Below are positions 46,592-55,022 of a stretch of DNA of 64,000 nt, in pieces. Source of the stretch: Moraxella osloensis (GTDB taxonomy: Bacteria > Pseudomonadota > Gammaproteobacteria > Pseudomonadales > Moraxellaceae); the NCBI RefSeq assembly GCF_001553955.1, contig NZ_CP014234.1, positions 620,001-684,000 on the forward strand, read 5' to 3'. Within the stretch, counting starts at the first letter, position 1. The number at the start of each line of letters is the position of its first letter. A program made the translations under genes and the position numbers. Below the pieces are notes generated by a model. It worked only from the letters and a program-made list of their open reading frames with translations. It made no database searches and was not told the DNA's origin.

Positions 46592-47695
46592 TTATACAAT
46601 CGGGGTGAGCGGCACAGTGACATCCGCATTTTGCCCACGATGACGCAGATAATGGTCTAACAGCACAATGGCAAGCATGGCTTCTGCTATCGGTGTAGCA
46701 CGCACACCGACACAAGGATCATGCCGACCTTTGGTGAGCATCTCTACTGCATTGCCGTGAATATCAATACTTTGACCCGGGGTGGTGATACTGGCAGTAG
46801 GTTTTAGCGCAATACTCACTACAATCGTCTGACCCGATGAAATTCCCCCTAAAATTCCCCCGGCATGGTTGGCATTAAAGCCGTGCAAGGTTAACTCATC
46901 GCGAGACTCATGCCCAAACTGTCCCGCCACTGCCATGCCATCGCCAATTTCAACGCCTTTGACCGCATTAATGCTCATCATCGCATGGGCAATATCCGCA
47001 TCAAGCCTATCAAACACAGGCTCACCCAATCCCACAGGCACACCCGATGCCAATATGGTAAGCTTTGCGCCACAGCTTGTCCCTTGCTCACGGCATTGGG
47101 TAATCAGCTGCTCAAACTTTGGCAAGGCGTCTATATCCGCACAAAAAAATGGGTTACTGTTGACAAATTCCCAATCAATCGTATTTTCAGGTATGTGTTT
47201 GGCAACCACATCACCAATTTGGGTGACATAACCGCGGACTTCTACCCCCAGCCGTTGTTTCAAATATTTCTTGGCAATCGCGCCCGCCGCCACCCGCATT
47301 GCCGTTTCGCGCGCTGACGAGCGACCACCGCCACGATAATCGCGAAACCCATATTTCATGCTATAAGTATAATCGGCATGGTTGGGACGAAAGGTGTCTT
47401 TAATATCGCTATAATCTTTGGATTTTTGGTTGGTATTGCGAATCAAAAGCCCAATAGAAGTGCCTGTCGTTTTACCCTCAAACACGCCAGAGATAATTTC
47501 AACTGCATCGTCTTCACGGCGCTGGGTCGCAAATTTTGAGGTACCGGGCTTACGACGATCCAAGTCAATTTGCAGATCTGCTTCGGTTAAAGGCAACCCT
47601 GGTGGCATACCGTCAACGATTGCCATAAGTCCTGCGCCATGTGATTCGCCACAGGTGGTGACGGTAAAAACTTGCCCGATGGTATTGCCTGCCAT
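46592..47695 (-). CDS. aroC: Chorismate synthase
   Basis: 367-aa FMN-dependent last step of the shikimate pathway. Signatures: G-E-S-H-G-A-G-L near the N-terminus, G-R-S-S-A-R-E-T at about 125-133, and R-H-D-P-C-V-G-V-R near the C-terminus. prmB lies upstream on the same strand; the prmB-aroC order is common in gamma-proteobacteria. Confidence 0.96.
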   Translation of the reverse strand: MAGNTIGQVFTVTTCGESHGAGLMAIVDGMPPGLPLTEADLQIDLDRRKPGTSKFATQRREDDAVEIISGVFEGKTTGTSIGLLIRNTNQKSKDYSDIKDTFRPNHADYTYSMKYGFRDYRGGGRSSARETAMRVAAGAIAKKYLKQRLGVEVRGYVTQIGDVVAKHIPENTIDWEFVNSNPFFCADIDALPKFEQLITQCREQGTSCGAKLTILASGVPVGLGEPVFDRLDADIAHAMMSINAVKGVEIGDGMAVAGQFGHESRDELTLHGFNANHAGGILGGISSGQTIVVSIALKPTASITTPGQSIDIHGNAVEMLTKGRHDPCVGVRATPIAEAMLAIVLLDHYLRHRGQNADVTVPLTPIV

Positions 47696-47848
47696 TTACG
47701 CTCCGCTTAATTTTTCATCAATACTTACAAATCAAATAATAGATTTGTTGCACCCTGTTCATATATTGCTTTTTTAGCCATTATCTAACGTGTTCAAACA
47801 ACAAGCCCAAACAACAAGTTAAAGACAGCAACCCCAAACAACCGCCTA

Positions 47849-49018
47849 CTAAGAAGCATTCACATACTGCTCAAAATATGCCCGATTTTCCATTAATTCA
47901 TCATAATCCATGGCAAAAACCCCATGTCCCCCATGCGCAAAGGTTAACCAATCAAACTGGATTTCAGGATAGGCTTGGCGCAGTGCCCATTCACTATCCC
48001 CCACCTCGCACACCAGCAAGCCGTCACGAGTTAGATAATCTGGGGCGTTGTATAAGATATGATGCACCAAATCCAAGCCATCTTGTCCCGCTGCCAACGC
48101 GTGGTCTGGCTCATGCAAGAACTCGGGTGGTAAATCTGCCATCGTTGCCGCATCGACATACGGCGGGTTGGTGACAATCAAATCATATTGATTTTCTGCA
48201 GGCACTTTTTCAAATAAGTTTGACTCAATCAAGTTGACCTGATGGTTCATGTGGTGATGTTCCACATTGACCGCTGCCACTTCTAGCGCGTTCTTGTCGA
48301 TATCACTGGCATCGACCATTGCATCAGGGAAACGGCTTGCCAAGGCAATGGCAATACAGCCTGACCCTGTACACAAGTCTAGCATGCGCTCTGGTTGTGC
48401 TAACTGCTTATCATACAATCCGTGGTCATGAAATTTTTTGTCATTAGTAGTGCCACTGATTTTTTCAACCAAATCATTCGGCTCAAAATACGGATAAAAC
48501 TGCTGGCGAATCAGCTCAGCAATTGGCGAGCGCGGAATCAATACCCGCTCATCCACGTAAAATGGCAAATCGCAAAAATAAGATAAATTAATTAAATAAC
48601 TCAAAGGTTTACGTTCAACGATACGGCGCTGCAACAATGTCAATACTTCTGATTTTTCGCTATTGGTCAGGCGACAATCTAAGATTTGCTCATCGGCAGA
48701 CCAATCAAGCGATAAGGTTTGTAGCACAATGGCAGAAGCTTCAGCAAACTCATCTGTGGTACCTTGCGCGACTACCACATCGTGCTCCCGTAATTTACTG
48801 ACCCCAAAACGGATAAAATCGCGAATCGTTTTTAGGCTTTGGTGGGCTTCAGCAAACTCTTGTTGCATGGTGTCAAAGATGTCATCTGATTCGCTTTCTT
48901 CATCCATATCAAGTGCTTGCAAATCGATTTGCAAGTCATCAAAATTTTGTGAATCTTGATTTTGGTCAAAAGATGGCGTGTGAGAAACATTGGCTGATGC
49001 AAATGGCGATGATGACAT
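47849..49018 (-). CDS. prmB: Ribosomal protein L3 glutamine methyltransferase PrmB
   Basis: 389-aa SAM enzyme methylating a glutamine of ribosomal protein L3. Motif I is L-D-L-C-T-G-S-G-C-I-A-I-A. The catalytic N-P-P-Y is in L-I-V-T-N-P-P-Y-V-D. The PrmB-type N-terminal helical domain with S-Y-L-I-N...F-Y-V-D-E-R-V-L-I-P-R-S-P is present. It carries about 60 extra acidic, Ser/Gln-rich residues at the N-terminus compared with E. coli PrmB. Confidence 0.93.
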   Translation of the reverse strand: MSSSPFASANVSHTPSFDQNQDSQNFDDLQIDLQALDMDEESESDDIFDTMQQEFAEAHQSLKTIRDFIRFGVSKLREHDVVVAQGTTDEFAEASAIVLQTLSLDWSADEQILDCRLTNSEKSEVLTLLQRRIVERKPLSYLINLSYFCDLPFYVDERVLIPRSPIAELIRQQFYPYFEPNDLVEKISGTTNDKKFHDHGLYDKQLAQPERMLDLCTGSGCIAIALASRFPDAMVDASDIDKNALEVAAVNVEHHHMNHQVNLIESNLFEKVPAENQYDLIVTNPPYVDAATMADLPPEFLHEPDHALAAGQDGLDLVHHILYNAPDYLTRDGLLVCEVGDSEWALRQAYPEIQFDWLTFAHGGHGVFAMDYDELMENRAYFEQYVNAS

Positions 49019-49340
49019 AGTGGTTAACCTAAAAAATTTTGAATTAAAATTATAATATACTTTGATTTTTTTACCAATTATTTAACGCGCTAAAGTTTTT
49101 TAACCAATTAAAGGTTTGCAGATTTGTACAATGCAATTTTTCATCATCGAGCTGCTCAATAAAGCATGGCAAAAATAACTGTTGCGCAGGACTAAATATT
49201 TTAAACACTTTTTTGGGTTAATTTTGCTATAAAAATACCGCTTGGTTAAAAAATTTTACCATTGTCTATCGCGCGATTTGTTAATGTTAAACTTATTGTC
49301 CCTTATTTTTATTTGTTATTGCCCATTATTGAGTCAATCT
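49019..49340. other. prmB-ldt divergent intergenic region
   Basis: 322 AT-rich bases containing the promoters of two divergent genes. I could not find a well-spaced -35/-10 pair. An open frame upstream of the L,D-transpeptidase start (from 49242) has no Shine-Dalgarno and is not taken as coding. Confidence 0.4.
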
Positions 49341-50744
49341 ATGAAAAAATTTGTACTGTCTACCCTAGCTTGTCTGATTGCCAATCAAGCATTTGCAGCC
49401 ACCAACACGGTCTCAGACACCACCGCCAAAACGGCACCCGCCACCAAAGCTGTGACCAAAACAACGACCACGACTAAAACTGCCACCACGAAAGCGGCGA
49501 GCACCCCTACCGCTAAAAAAACCACTACCGATAGTAAAACGGCTAAAAAACCGCAAACAGCCAAGCCCGCAGCTAACGTCACCCAATCTACCAGCACGCC
49601 AAAAGTCGCCTCGGCTGCTGCAATGACGGCAGCAACCGATATCCCTTTGACCCCAATCCCAGCCACCACCACGGCATTAGGTATTAAAGAAGATGCCACG
49701 CAAACAGGTATCGACAGTGACTATACCTCGGGTGCAGGTGTCGCAGGCGTGAGCTCTGAAGAGCTCAATAATACTACGACGGCTGCGCCAACTTTTGACC
49801 CCACAACGGTAGGTAACAATAAAACAGCAACGACACCTGCCAGTTTTTCTAACCTCAATTTGTCTGACTATGCACAGCTAGTCAATAGCGCCGAATGGAA
49901 ACCTGGTCAAAATGTTAACTCAGCAACGACCTTAAAACTTCAAGCCTTGTTAGATTGGAATCATGCTTCACCAGGTCCGATTGATGGCGGCTGGGGTATG
50001 AATGCCAAAAAAGCGCTCAAAAATTTCCAAGCCATGCACGGACTACCCCAAGATGGCCGTATGAGCGCAGAAGTTTGGAAGCTGTTAAATGAAAAAATCC
50101 CTGCCAATCAGCCTGTGTTGGTCGGTTATACGTTGACGCCAGAAGATATTAAAGGTCCGTATCAGCCAACACCGAGTGGTAGTGAAGCCAAATCTAAAAT
50201 GAAAGGTCTATACTATCAAGACGTCCAAGAAATGTTGGCTGAACGTTTCCACATGGATATTCGCTATCTTAAAAAGCTTAATAGCGATAAAAAATTCACC
50301 GTGGGTGAAACCATCACCGTCTTTAACCCAGGCGCGCCACTCAATGAGAAAATCACCCGTTTGGTTGCCAAAAAAGCCGACAATATCTTATACGCTTATA
50401 ATGGCGATAGATTAATTGCCACTTATCCTACCACGGTCGGTAGTAGTGATACACCGTCTCCTACGGGTACCTTTAGTATTGTCAATCGCGTCAAAAACCC
50501 TTGGTACCGCGCCACTAGCGGTGAAGGCAAAGATAAAAAAGTGTTTATGTTGCCGCCAGGACCCAACGGTCCAGTCGGTGTGGTATGGATGGGACTGAGT
50601 AAACCCTCATACGGGATTCATGGCTCGCCCGTTCCTGAAGGCATTAGCCGTCAAGCCTCGCACGGCTGTGTTCGCTTAACCAACTGGGATGTGCTTGAAG
50701 TTTATGCCAATGTTGATACAGGTACTAAGGTAGATTTACAGTAG
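49341..50744 (+). CDS. L,D-transpeptidase (YkuD) with peptidoglycan-binding domain
   Basis: 467 aa from the ATG at 49341, which starts a clean signal peptide, M-K-K-F-V-L...A-N-Q-A-F-A. An extended Thr/Lys/Ala-rich low-complexity region (about 25-130) follows. After it come a PG-binding domain (about 190-260, with G-P-I-D-G-G-W-G-M-N-A and F-Q-A-M-H-G-L), a LysM-like segment and the YkuD catalytic domain. The active site is H-G-S-P and S-H-G-C-V-R-L. These enzymes make 3-3 cross-links or attach proteins to peptidoglycan in the periplasm. The ORF is open from 49242, but the upstream start would bury the signal peptide. Confidence 0.9.
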   Translation: MKKFVLSTLACLIANQAFAATNTVSDTTAKTAPATKAVTKTTTTTKTATTKAASTPTAKKTTTDSKTAKKPQTAKPAANVTQSTSTPKVASAAAMTAATDIPLTPIPATTTALGIKEDATQTGIDSDYTSGAGVAGVSSEELNNTTTAAPTFDPTTVGNNKTATTPASFSNLNLSDYAQLVNSAEWKPGQNVNSATTLKLQALLDWNHASPGPIDGGWGMNAKKALKNFQAMHGLPQDGRMSAEVWKLLNEKIPANQPVLVGYTLTPEDIKGPYQPTPSGSEAKSKMKGLYYQDVQEMLAERFHMDIRYLKKLNSDKKFTVGETITVFNPGAPLNEKITRLVAKKADNILYAYNGDRLIATYPTTVGSSDTPSPTGTFSIVNRVKNPWYRATSGEGKDKKVFMLPPGPNGPVGVVWMGLSKPSYGIHGSPVPEGISRQASHGCVRLTNWDVLEVYANVDTGTKVDLQ

Positions 50745-50811
50745 CTGTTGAGCCACAGCGTTTAGCACCGTAGTCTAGCGTGAGTGCTATACACTTTTAA
50801 CCTTATTAGCC

Positions 50812-50990
50812 TTGACTTCCTCCCCTTGCTAAAGCAAGGGGATTCCTTCTGCAAGACGGTGAAGTCCCACCGCAAGAATGTTCTTACTGGCATTGATATC
50901 TCTATCATGCCATGTGCCACACGAAGCACATATCCATTCTCTTATTCCAAGCGATTTTCTACCTTTCGGACTATTGGCGGTGATTTCACC
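50812..50990 (-). ncRNA. Predicted omega/reRNA scaffold of TnpB copy 2
   Basis: Same architecture as copy 1: stem CGGTG/CACCG (50857-50861, 50868-50872) and the CCCCTTG/CAAGGGG end hairpin. The stem differs from copy 1 by a paired C:G to G:C change. The RNA's 5' edge is a guess. Confidence 0.5.
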
Positions 50991-51935
50991 GCAACACGAA
51001 CATCGCTGGGTCGTGTATCTCTCATTCACGATTTCAAAACGGCAACCTGCGTTCTCGCATTTATAGGTCAGTTGTCGTTTCATTTCAAACCAACCTGCAT
51101 CATAGACGCTTTTGGCTAGTTTGCCTTTTTTACTGTTAAATTGGGTAGTTCTAACATCACCTACCACGATTAGGGCATTGTCTTTGACTAATTGGGTGGT
51201 GAATTTGTGGATTAGGTCTTGGCGTGTGTTTTTGATTTTGGCATGGATTGCCTTGACACGCTGTTTGTTTTTGGCACGTTGGGCGGTGGCTAAATCTTTG
51301 GCATAGTTGAGCGTTTGTTTGATTTGTAATTTATTGCCTTTTGAGGTGGTAGCACTGTCTTTTAAGCCTAAGTCAATGCCAATGCTACCTGTACCGCATG
51401 ATTGTTTGGGGTAGTCTTTGACGGTGATACAAGCATACCAACGGTTACGGCTGTCTTGGACTAACTCACAAGTGTTAATTTGATATAGGCTAAGGTTGTA
51501 GCTGTCCCATAGGTCGATGACCAGCTTTTGTCCTTTGGCTAAACTAAGCTGTAAGGTGGATTTTAAGCCTTTTTTACTTGTTTGGTGGGTAGCAATGTGT
51601 TTGATGGCGGATTGTTTAAAGGGTAGCCAGCCTAATGATTTACGTTTTGAATTTGGGTTGTTGGTTCGCCATGACAATTTAGCTTTTTTGAATTGTTTTC
51701 TAGCTTTGGCGTGGGTTTCGTTGATGGCTTGAATGGTTTGCGAGTGTAAACCAAGTAACTCACCGCTACCTTTGGTGTATTCGTTTAGGTCGTAAGCACT
51801 AAAGAACTTGCCAGTACGCTTAAGATGCTCATAGCTTAACGCATTAACGTAGTTCCATACGAAATTCACCGAACCGCTTAGGCGGTTAAGCTTTGCTGTG
51901 TGTTTATCTCGTATGCGTAGCTTGAGTGTTTTCAT
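50829..51935 (-). CDS. tnpB: TnpB, RNA-guided endonuclease of IS605 family (copy 2)
   Basis: 368 aa from the ATG at 51935; the frame continues open to 51995 but M-K-T-L-K-L matches copy 1. It has the same domains as copy 1: RuvC-I in G-I-D-L-G, I-V-V-G-D in place of I-V-I-E-D, an alternative glutamate in V-N-E-R-Y, a zinc ribbon and D-R-D-I-N-A. Differences from copy 1 are clustered in a few patches while long stretches are identical. It is complete, so it may be an active nuclease. Confidence 0.9.
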   Translation of the reverse strand: MKTLKLRIRDKHTAKLNRLSGSVNFVWNYVNALSYEHLKRTGKFFSAYDLNEYTKGSGELLGLHSQTIQAINETHAKARKQFKKAKLSWRTNNPNSKRKSLGWLPFKQSAIKHIATHQTSKKGLKSTLQLSLAKGQKLVIDLWDSYNLSLYQINTCELVQDSRNRWYACITVKDYPKQSCGTGSIGIDLGLKDSATTSKGNKLQIKQTLNYAKDLATAQRAKNKQRVKAIHAKIKNTRQDLIHKFTTQLVKDNALIVVGDVRTTQFNSKKGKLAKSVYDAGWFEMKRQLTYKCENAGCRFEIVNERYTTQRCSCCGEITANSPKGRKSLGIREWICASCGTWHDRDINASKNILAVGLHRLAEGIPLL

Positions 51936-52032
51936 GCAAATTATTTTAGCAAAATTTATGCAAGCGTTATAGTGTATGAGTTGCCTTATATCCACCGCCT
52001 AAAGGCGGTGGTTTTACGGCAAGGGGTGATAA

Positions 52033-52066
52033 AAAAACCGCTTAGCTATTATTAGTTAAGCGGTTT
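52033..52066 (-). terminator. Terminator of the small membrane protein gene
   Basis: AAAACCGCTTA / TAAGCGGTTTT stem with an AT-rich loop, T run on the minus strand. It abuts the tnpB element end. Confidence 0.8.
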
Positions 52067-52099
52067 TAGTGATTTTAGCGATTTTAGCGATTTTAGTTA
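52064..52099. repeat. 9-base tandem repeat, 4 copies
   Basis: ATTTTAGCG-type units repeat four times between the terminator and the small membrane gene. Confidence 0.75.
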
Positions 52100-52117
52100 T
52101 TTATCTAGCGTACTTTG

Positions 52118-52330
52118 TTATCGCGCAACTGGGATTTTGGCAGTAGTCAGTGTTTGCATTTTTTTGGCGACAATCCATGCAATTGGGATAGATAGGATTA
52201 AGCCAACAATCGCTGTGGCTATAATGTGTGGAATTTGGTCAAAACCAGTTATAAGCGCAATGGTCATTAAAACACCGATAGTCACACCAGAAGCGATTGT
52301 AAAAATTACGCTAAATAATTGCCAGTTCAT
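52118..52330 (-). CDS. Small inner-membrane protein, two helices
   Basis: 70 aa with two hydrophobic segments (about 5-27 and 35-56) and a short basic C-terminal tail. Between the helices is I-T-G-F-D-Q-I-P-H-I-I-A-T-A-I. The layout resembles a family of tiny proteobacterial membrane proteins often mislabelled CTP synthetase. That resemblance is from memory. The ATG has AAGGAAT upstream on the minus strand, and a terminator follows. Function unknown. Confidence 0.6.
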   Translation of the reverse strand: MNWQLFSVIFTIASGVTIGVLMTIALITGFDQIPHIIATAIVGLILSIPIAWIVAKKMQTLTTAKIPVAR

Positions 52331-52637
52331 AACAATTCCTTATCATTGTGCAAATAGATGTATTTGTTACGTATAGTTATAATCCAATCCCACACTCAAA
52401 ACAAGGGAAAAAAAGATTAAACAAATGCAAAACCTAAAACAATTGGTTATCAATCCCACATTTTTAGTAAGGTTTAATTTGAATCAAATCTATCGAGAAA
52501 TCAAAAAAACCCGCGTTTTTTTCCGATTAATATCACTGAGGTCGAGGAATTTAATTGGCTTTATAAACATTGATGAAAAAAAATCCCACCCAGTTTTTTA
52601 GGTTTGATGGCACATTTTTTAGTAATTATTTTTAGTA
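52331..52637. other. Region left of the IS5-family element
   Basis: About 300 bases. It contains a plus-strand frame of 58 codons (ATG 52425 to TAG 52601, M-Q-N-L-K-Q-L-V-I-N ...) with an A-rich upstream but no clear Shine-Dalgarno and no recognised motif. The word ACATTTTTTAGTAA recurs at about 52460 and 52612. I see nothing else. Confidence 0.35.
52620..52637 (+). repeat. 18-base direct repeat flanking the IS5 element, left copy
   Basis: TAGTAATTATTTTTAGTA abuts the left end of the IS. It matches TAGTAACTATTTTTAGTA at 53888-53905 at 17 of 18 positions. Confidence 0.75.
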
Positions 52638-53887
52638 GAAACCTTTGCACGAACAGATACACAAAAGTTGGTTAAAATGATATAATGCTTTATAATCAAC
52701 CACATAGCAAAAGACACCGACATGGCATGGAAACAAACAGGGCAACTGTCCCTAGCAGACAGTCTAATCAATCACCACAAAGCCATTGAAGAACTCGATG
52801 AACTACACAACCTCATCAACTGGCAAGCTATCGAACACACCCTACGCCATGTCCATAGCAGTGACCGTGGCGAAAGTGCCTTTCATCCTGTCATCATGTT
52901 TAAAATCTTACTACTACAAAAACTCTATAACCTATCCGACCCAGCCATGGAAAAACAACTGGCTCGAGACTTACTATTTCGTCGATTCGTTGGCTTATCA
53001 CTAACTGACAACGTACCCGACCACAGCACCATCTGGCGATACCACAAACACTTAGGTGAACTTGGACTCATTGAACCCTTATTCAACCAAATCAATAAGC
53101 AACTAGCCGAGCAAAATATCATCATCAAAGCAGGCAGTGTTAGCATCATTGATGCCAGTATCGTTGAAGCCAAAAACAAACGAGCTAAAAAAGGCAAACA
53201 TACCGACAATACCCAAGATAACGAAGCTGCCTACGTCAGTAAAAAAGACAGCACAGGCAAAGTAAAAACCACCTACGGCTATAAAATCCATCTTAACTGT
53301 GATGAAGACAGCTTTGTCAAAAAAGTTCAAACCACCCCTGCTAATGTCCATGATTCACAATGTTTTACCACGCTTTTAACAGGTGATGAATCTGCCGTTT
53401 ACGCCGACAGTGCGTATAAAAGCCAAGCCCATGACGACTATCTTGCCGAGCATGAGCCACCTATCAACAATCATATCCATGATAGGGCATGGCGTAATAC
53501 ACCACTTACCGAACAACAAAAACGTACCAATACCCAAAAGAGCCAAACCAGAAATACGGTAGAACGGGTATTCGGTCATTTTAAATTGCATTATGGGATG
53601 AGCAAGGCTCGTCATCTTGGCTTAATGCAATTTCATACCAGTACCTTGCTTGCTAGCATTGTGCATAATTTAAAAACCGCCCTAAGCTTGAAACGAAAAT
53701 ACGGACTGCCTTAGGGTTATTGTGTCTGTTGGTTGGTAAAACTAGCCAATAGACGTTAATTGACTGCAATTTGGGAGACTTTTATGCCAATTCGGTGACT
53801 TTTTTCGCTTCTTTAACACCAATTCCAGTTTTTAGTTGAGTTTGAAATTGGTGTCGAGAGATGGTCGCTGGTTTGTGCAAAGGTCTC
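52638..53887 (+). mobile_element. IS5-family insertion sequence
   Basis: About 1,250 bp. The left end GAAACCTTTGCACGAAC matches the complement of the right end, GAGACCTTTGCACAAAC, at 15 of 17 positions. It contains one complete DDE transposase. About 170 non-coding bases lie between the transposase stop and the right end. They include a long imperfect hairpin with CACCAATT/AATTGGTG arms (about 53817-53853). Confidence 0.85.
52722..53714 (+). CDS. IS5-family DDE transposase
   Basis: 330 aa. N-terminal DUF772-type domain (about 45-120, F-H-P-V-I-M-F-K-I-L-L-L-Q). Catalytic residues are D144 (S-I-I-D-A-S-I-V), D229 (V-Y-A-D-S-A-Y) and E281 (R-N-T-V-E-R-V-F-G-H-F-K). Full length with no frameshift, so probably active. 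TATAAT-like sequence lies about 40 bases upstream (52680-52685). Confidence 0.93.
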   Translation: MAWKQTGQLSLADSLINHHKAIEELDELHNLINWQAIEHTLRHVHSSDRGESAFHPVIMFKILLLQKLYNLSDPAMEKQLARDLLFRRFVGLSLTDNVPDHSTIWRYHKHLGELGLIEPLFNQINKQLAEQNIIIKAGSVSIIDASIVEAKNKRAKKGKHTDNTQDNEAAYVSKKDSTGKVKTTYGYKIHLNCDEDSFVKKVQTTPANVHDSQCFTTLLTGDESAVYADSAYKSQAHDDYLAEHEPPINNHIHDRAWRNTPLTEQQKRTNTQKSQTRNTVERVFGHFKLHYGMSKARHLGLMQFHTSTLLASIVHNLKTALSLKRKYGLP

Positions 53888-53905
53888 TAGTAACTATTTT
53901 TAGTA
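53888..53905 (+). repeat. 18-base direct repeat flanking the IS5 element, right copy
   Basis: TAGTAACTATTTTTAGTA abuts the right end of the IS; see the left copy at 52620-52637. Confidence 0.75.
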
Positions 53906-54022
53906 ACTATGACCCAATAACATGACTTGGATAAAAAATTGGGATAAAAAAATTTTCTATAATCTGCTATGTTAGTGGTGTTTATCAATTGTTTAACACA
54001 GTAAAGGACAGGAGTATTTAAC

Positions 54023-54190
54023 ATGCACCAACAATTTTCTTTTTTCGCCGCTATTAGGCCATCAACAAAACGCCTAGCTATTAAACGCCTACAAAGTGCC
54101 GCTGCAGTCGACCCGACCGCGCGCAATGTCATTGTGGCGCGGGCGGTATCGAATACCTTGCAGCAATGCGTGGGCGAATTTGTTAAGTAA
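54023..54190 (+). CDS. Small unknown protein, 55 aa
   Basis: Begins ATG at 54023 with AGGACAGGAG upstream and ends TAA at 54190. The peptide starts M-H-Q-Q-F-S-F-F and has a basic, alanine-rich middle (K-R-L-Q-S-A-A-A-V-D-P-T-A-R). It ends N-T-L-Q-Q-C-V-G-E-F-V-K. GC content is clearly higher than the flanking intergenic DNA, as expected of coding sequence. TATAAT (53958-53963) lies 60 bases upstream. No family recognised; the single cysteine and Arg/Lys content give no function. Confidence 0.55.
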   Translation: MHQQFSFFAAIRPSTKRLAIKRLQSAAAVDPTARNVIVARAVSNTLQQCVGEFVK

Positions 54191-54198
54191 ATATTAAC

Positions 54199-54234
54199 TT
54201 GCTACTGAGTGTGCGCTACTATATAATAGCGCAC
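54199..54234 (+). promoter_or_regulatory. Promoter of the rpsF operon with overlapping palindrome
   Basis: TTGCTA (54199-54204) and TATAAT (54222-54227) are separated by 17 bases. The palindrome GTGCGCTA/TAGCGCAC (54211-54218, 54227-54234) overlaps the spacer and -10 box. It may be an operator, or the terminator hairpin of the upstream small gene, since a short T-rich stretch follows. Transcription from here would give a leader of about 100 bases. Confidence 0.5.
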
Positions 54235-54292
54235 CTTGTTTATACCAATATAGTTAGATGATTCTAACTTAGGTGCATTCAATCTCCTTGCT

Positions 54293-54329
54293 GTTGACAC
54301 GGGGTCAACGGCTGTATAATCCGTGAGGA
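54293..54329 (+). promoter_or_regulatory. Candidate S6:S18-type autoregulatory leader, or alternative promoter, of rpsF
   Basis: Just before rpsF, CACGG (54298-54302) can pair with CCGTG (54321-54325), which abuts the GAGG ribosome site. GTTGAC/GTCAAC (54293-54298, 54304-54309) is a competing inverted repeat. The same bases read TTGACA-15-TATAAT, promoter-like but with a short spacer and a start point inside the ribosome site. An RNA regulatory hairpin is therefore at least as likely. Confidence 0.35.
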
Positions 54330-54335
54330 GTCTTT

Positions 54336-54764
54336 ATGAGACATTATGAACTGGTATTATTGGTTCACCCAGACCAAAGCGACCAAGTGGTTGGCATGGT
54401 TGAGCGCTATATCAACTTAGTAAAAGAACAAGGTGGTGCTATCCATCGCCTAGAAGATTGGGGTCGTCGTCAGTTAGCTTACCCAATCAACAAAGTTCAC
54501 AAAGCTCACTATGTGCTATTAAATATTGAAGCGGGTCAACAAACGCTTGATGAGCTTGAAGAATTATTCCGTTATAACGATGCTATCATCCGTAGCTTAG
54601 TTATCCGTCGTGACGAAGCGATTACTGAAGAATCACCATTAGCAAAAAGTGCTGAAGAAAAACGTGCTCGTAAAGCTTCACGCCGTAACGATACAGCTCA
54701 AGATGACTATCAATCAAATGATGATGAGTCAGAAGTTGATGCTGAAGACAACAACGACGAATAA
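54336..54764 (+). CDS. rpsF: 30S ribosomal protein S6
   Basis: 142 aa. Starts [14 protein letters not shown] and contains [16 protein letters not shown], the S6 signature. The last 35 residues are an acidic Asp/Glu/Ser tail, as in other gamma-proteobacteria where RimK can add glutamates. First gene of rpsF-rpsR-rplI. priB, found between rpsF and rpsR in enterobacteria, is absent. Confidence 0.97.
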   Translation: MRHYELVLLVHPDQSDQVVGMVERYINLVKEQGGAIHRLEDWGRRQLAYPINKVHKAHYVLLNIEAGQQTLDELEELFRYNDAIIRSLVIRRDEAITEESPLAKSAEEKRARKASRRNDTAQDDYQSNDDESEVDAEDNNDE

Positions 54765-54779
54765 TTAAGGAGACTAATC

Positions 54780-55007
54780 ATGGCACGTTTTTATCGCCGC
54801 CGTAAATTTTGCCGTTTTACCGCTGAAGGCATTACCCATATCGATTATAAAGATATCGAAATCCTAAAACAGTATGTCACTGAAAGTGGCAAAATCGTAC
54901 CAAGCCGTATCACTGGTACTTCAAACAAATATCAACGCCAATTGGCTGTAGCAATCAAACAAGCGCGTTATCTTGCGTTGATTCCTTACACTGACAGCCA
55001 AAAATAA
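54780..55007 (+). CDS. rpsR: 30S ribosomal protein S18
   Basis: 75 aa with F-x-R-R-R-K-F-C-R-F at the N-terminus and [15 protein letters not shown] and [18 protein letters not shown] in order. It is 15 bases after rpsF and forms the S6:S18 heterodimer on the 30S platform. Confidence 0.98.
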   Translation: MARFYRRRKFCRFTAEGITHIDYKDIEILKQYVTESGKIVPSRITGTSNKYQRQLAVAIKQARYLALIPYTDSQK

Positions 55008-55022
55008 ACCGAGGAGTGATAT

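Larger units (their letters stand above)
50812..52029. mobile_element. IS605-family element carrying only tnpB (copy 2)
   Basis: About 1.2 kb with the same two ends as the element at 16582-18244: a CCCCTTG/CAAGGGG hairpin end, and GAGTTGCC...CCACCGCC/GGCGGTGG...ACGGCAA at the other. There is no tnpA, so movement would need TnpA in trans, for example from the 16.6-kb copy. Edges are approximate. Confidence 0.85.

Noticed and set aside
49385-49699. Valine/alanine-rich minus-strand frame
   Set aside because: Antisense shadow of the Thr/Lys-rich low-complexity region of the L,D-transpeptidase.
54211-54234. Hairpin GTGCGCTA/TAGCGCAC as a definite terminator
   Set aside because: It overlaps a well-spaced promoter and lacks a strong T run, so a terminator call alone would be overconfident.
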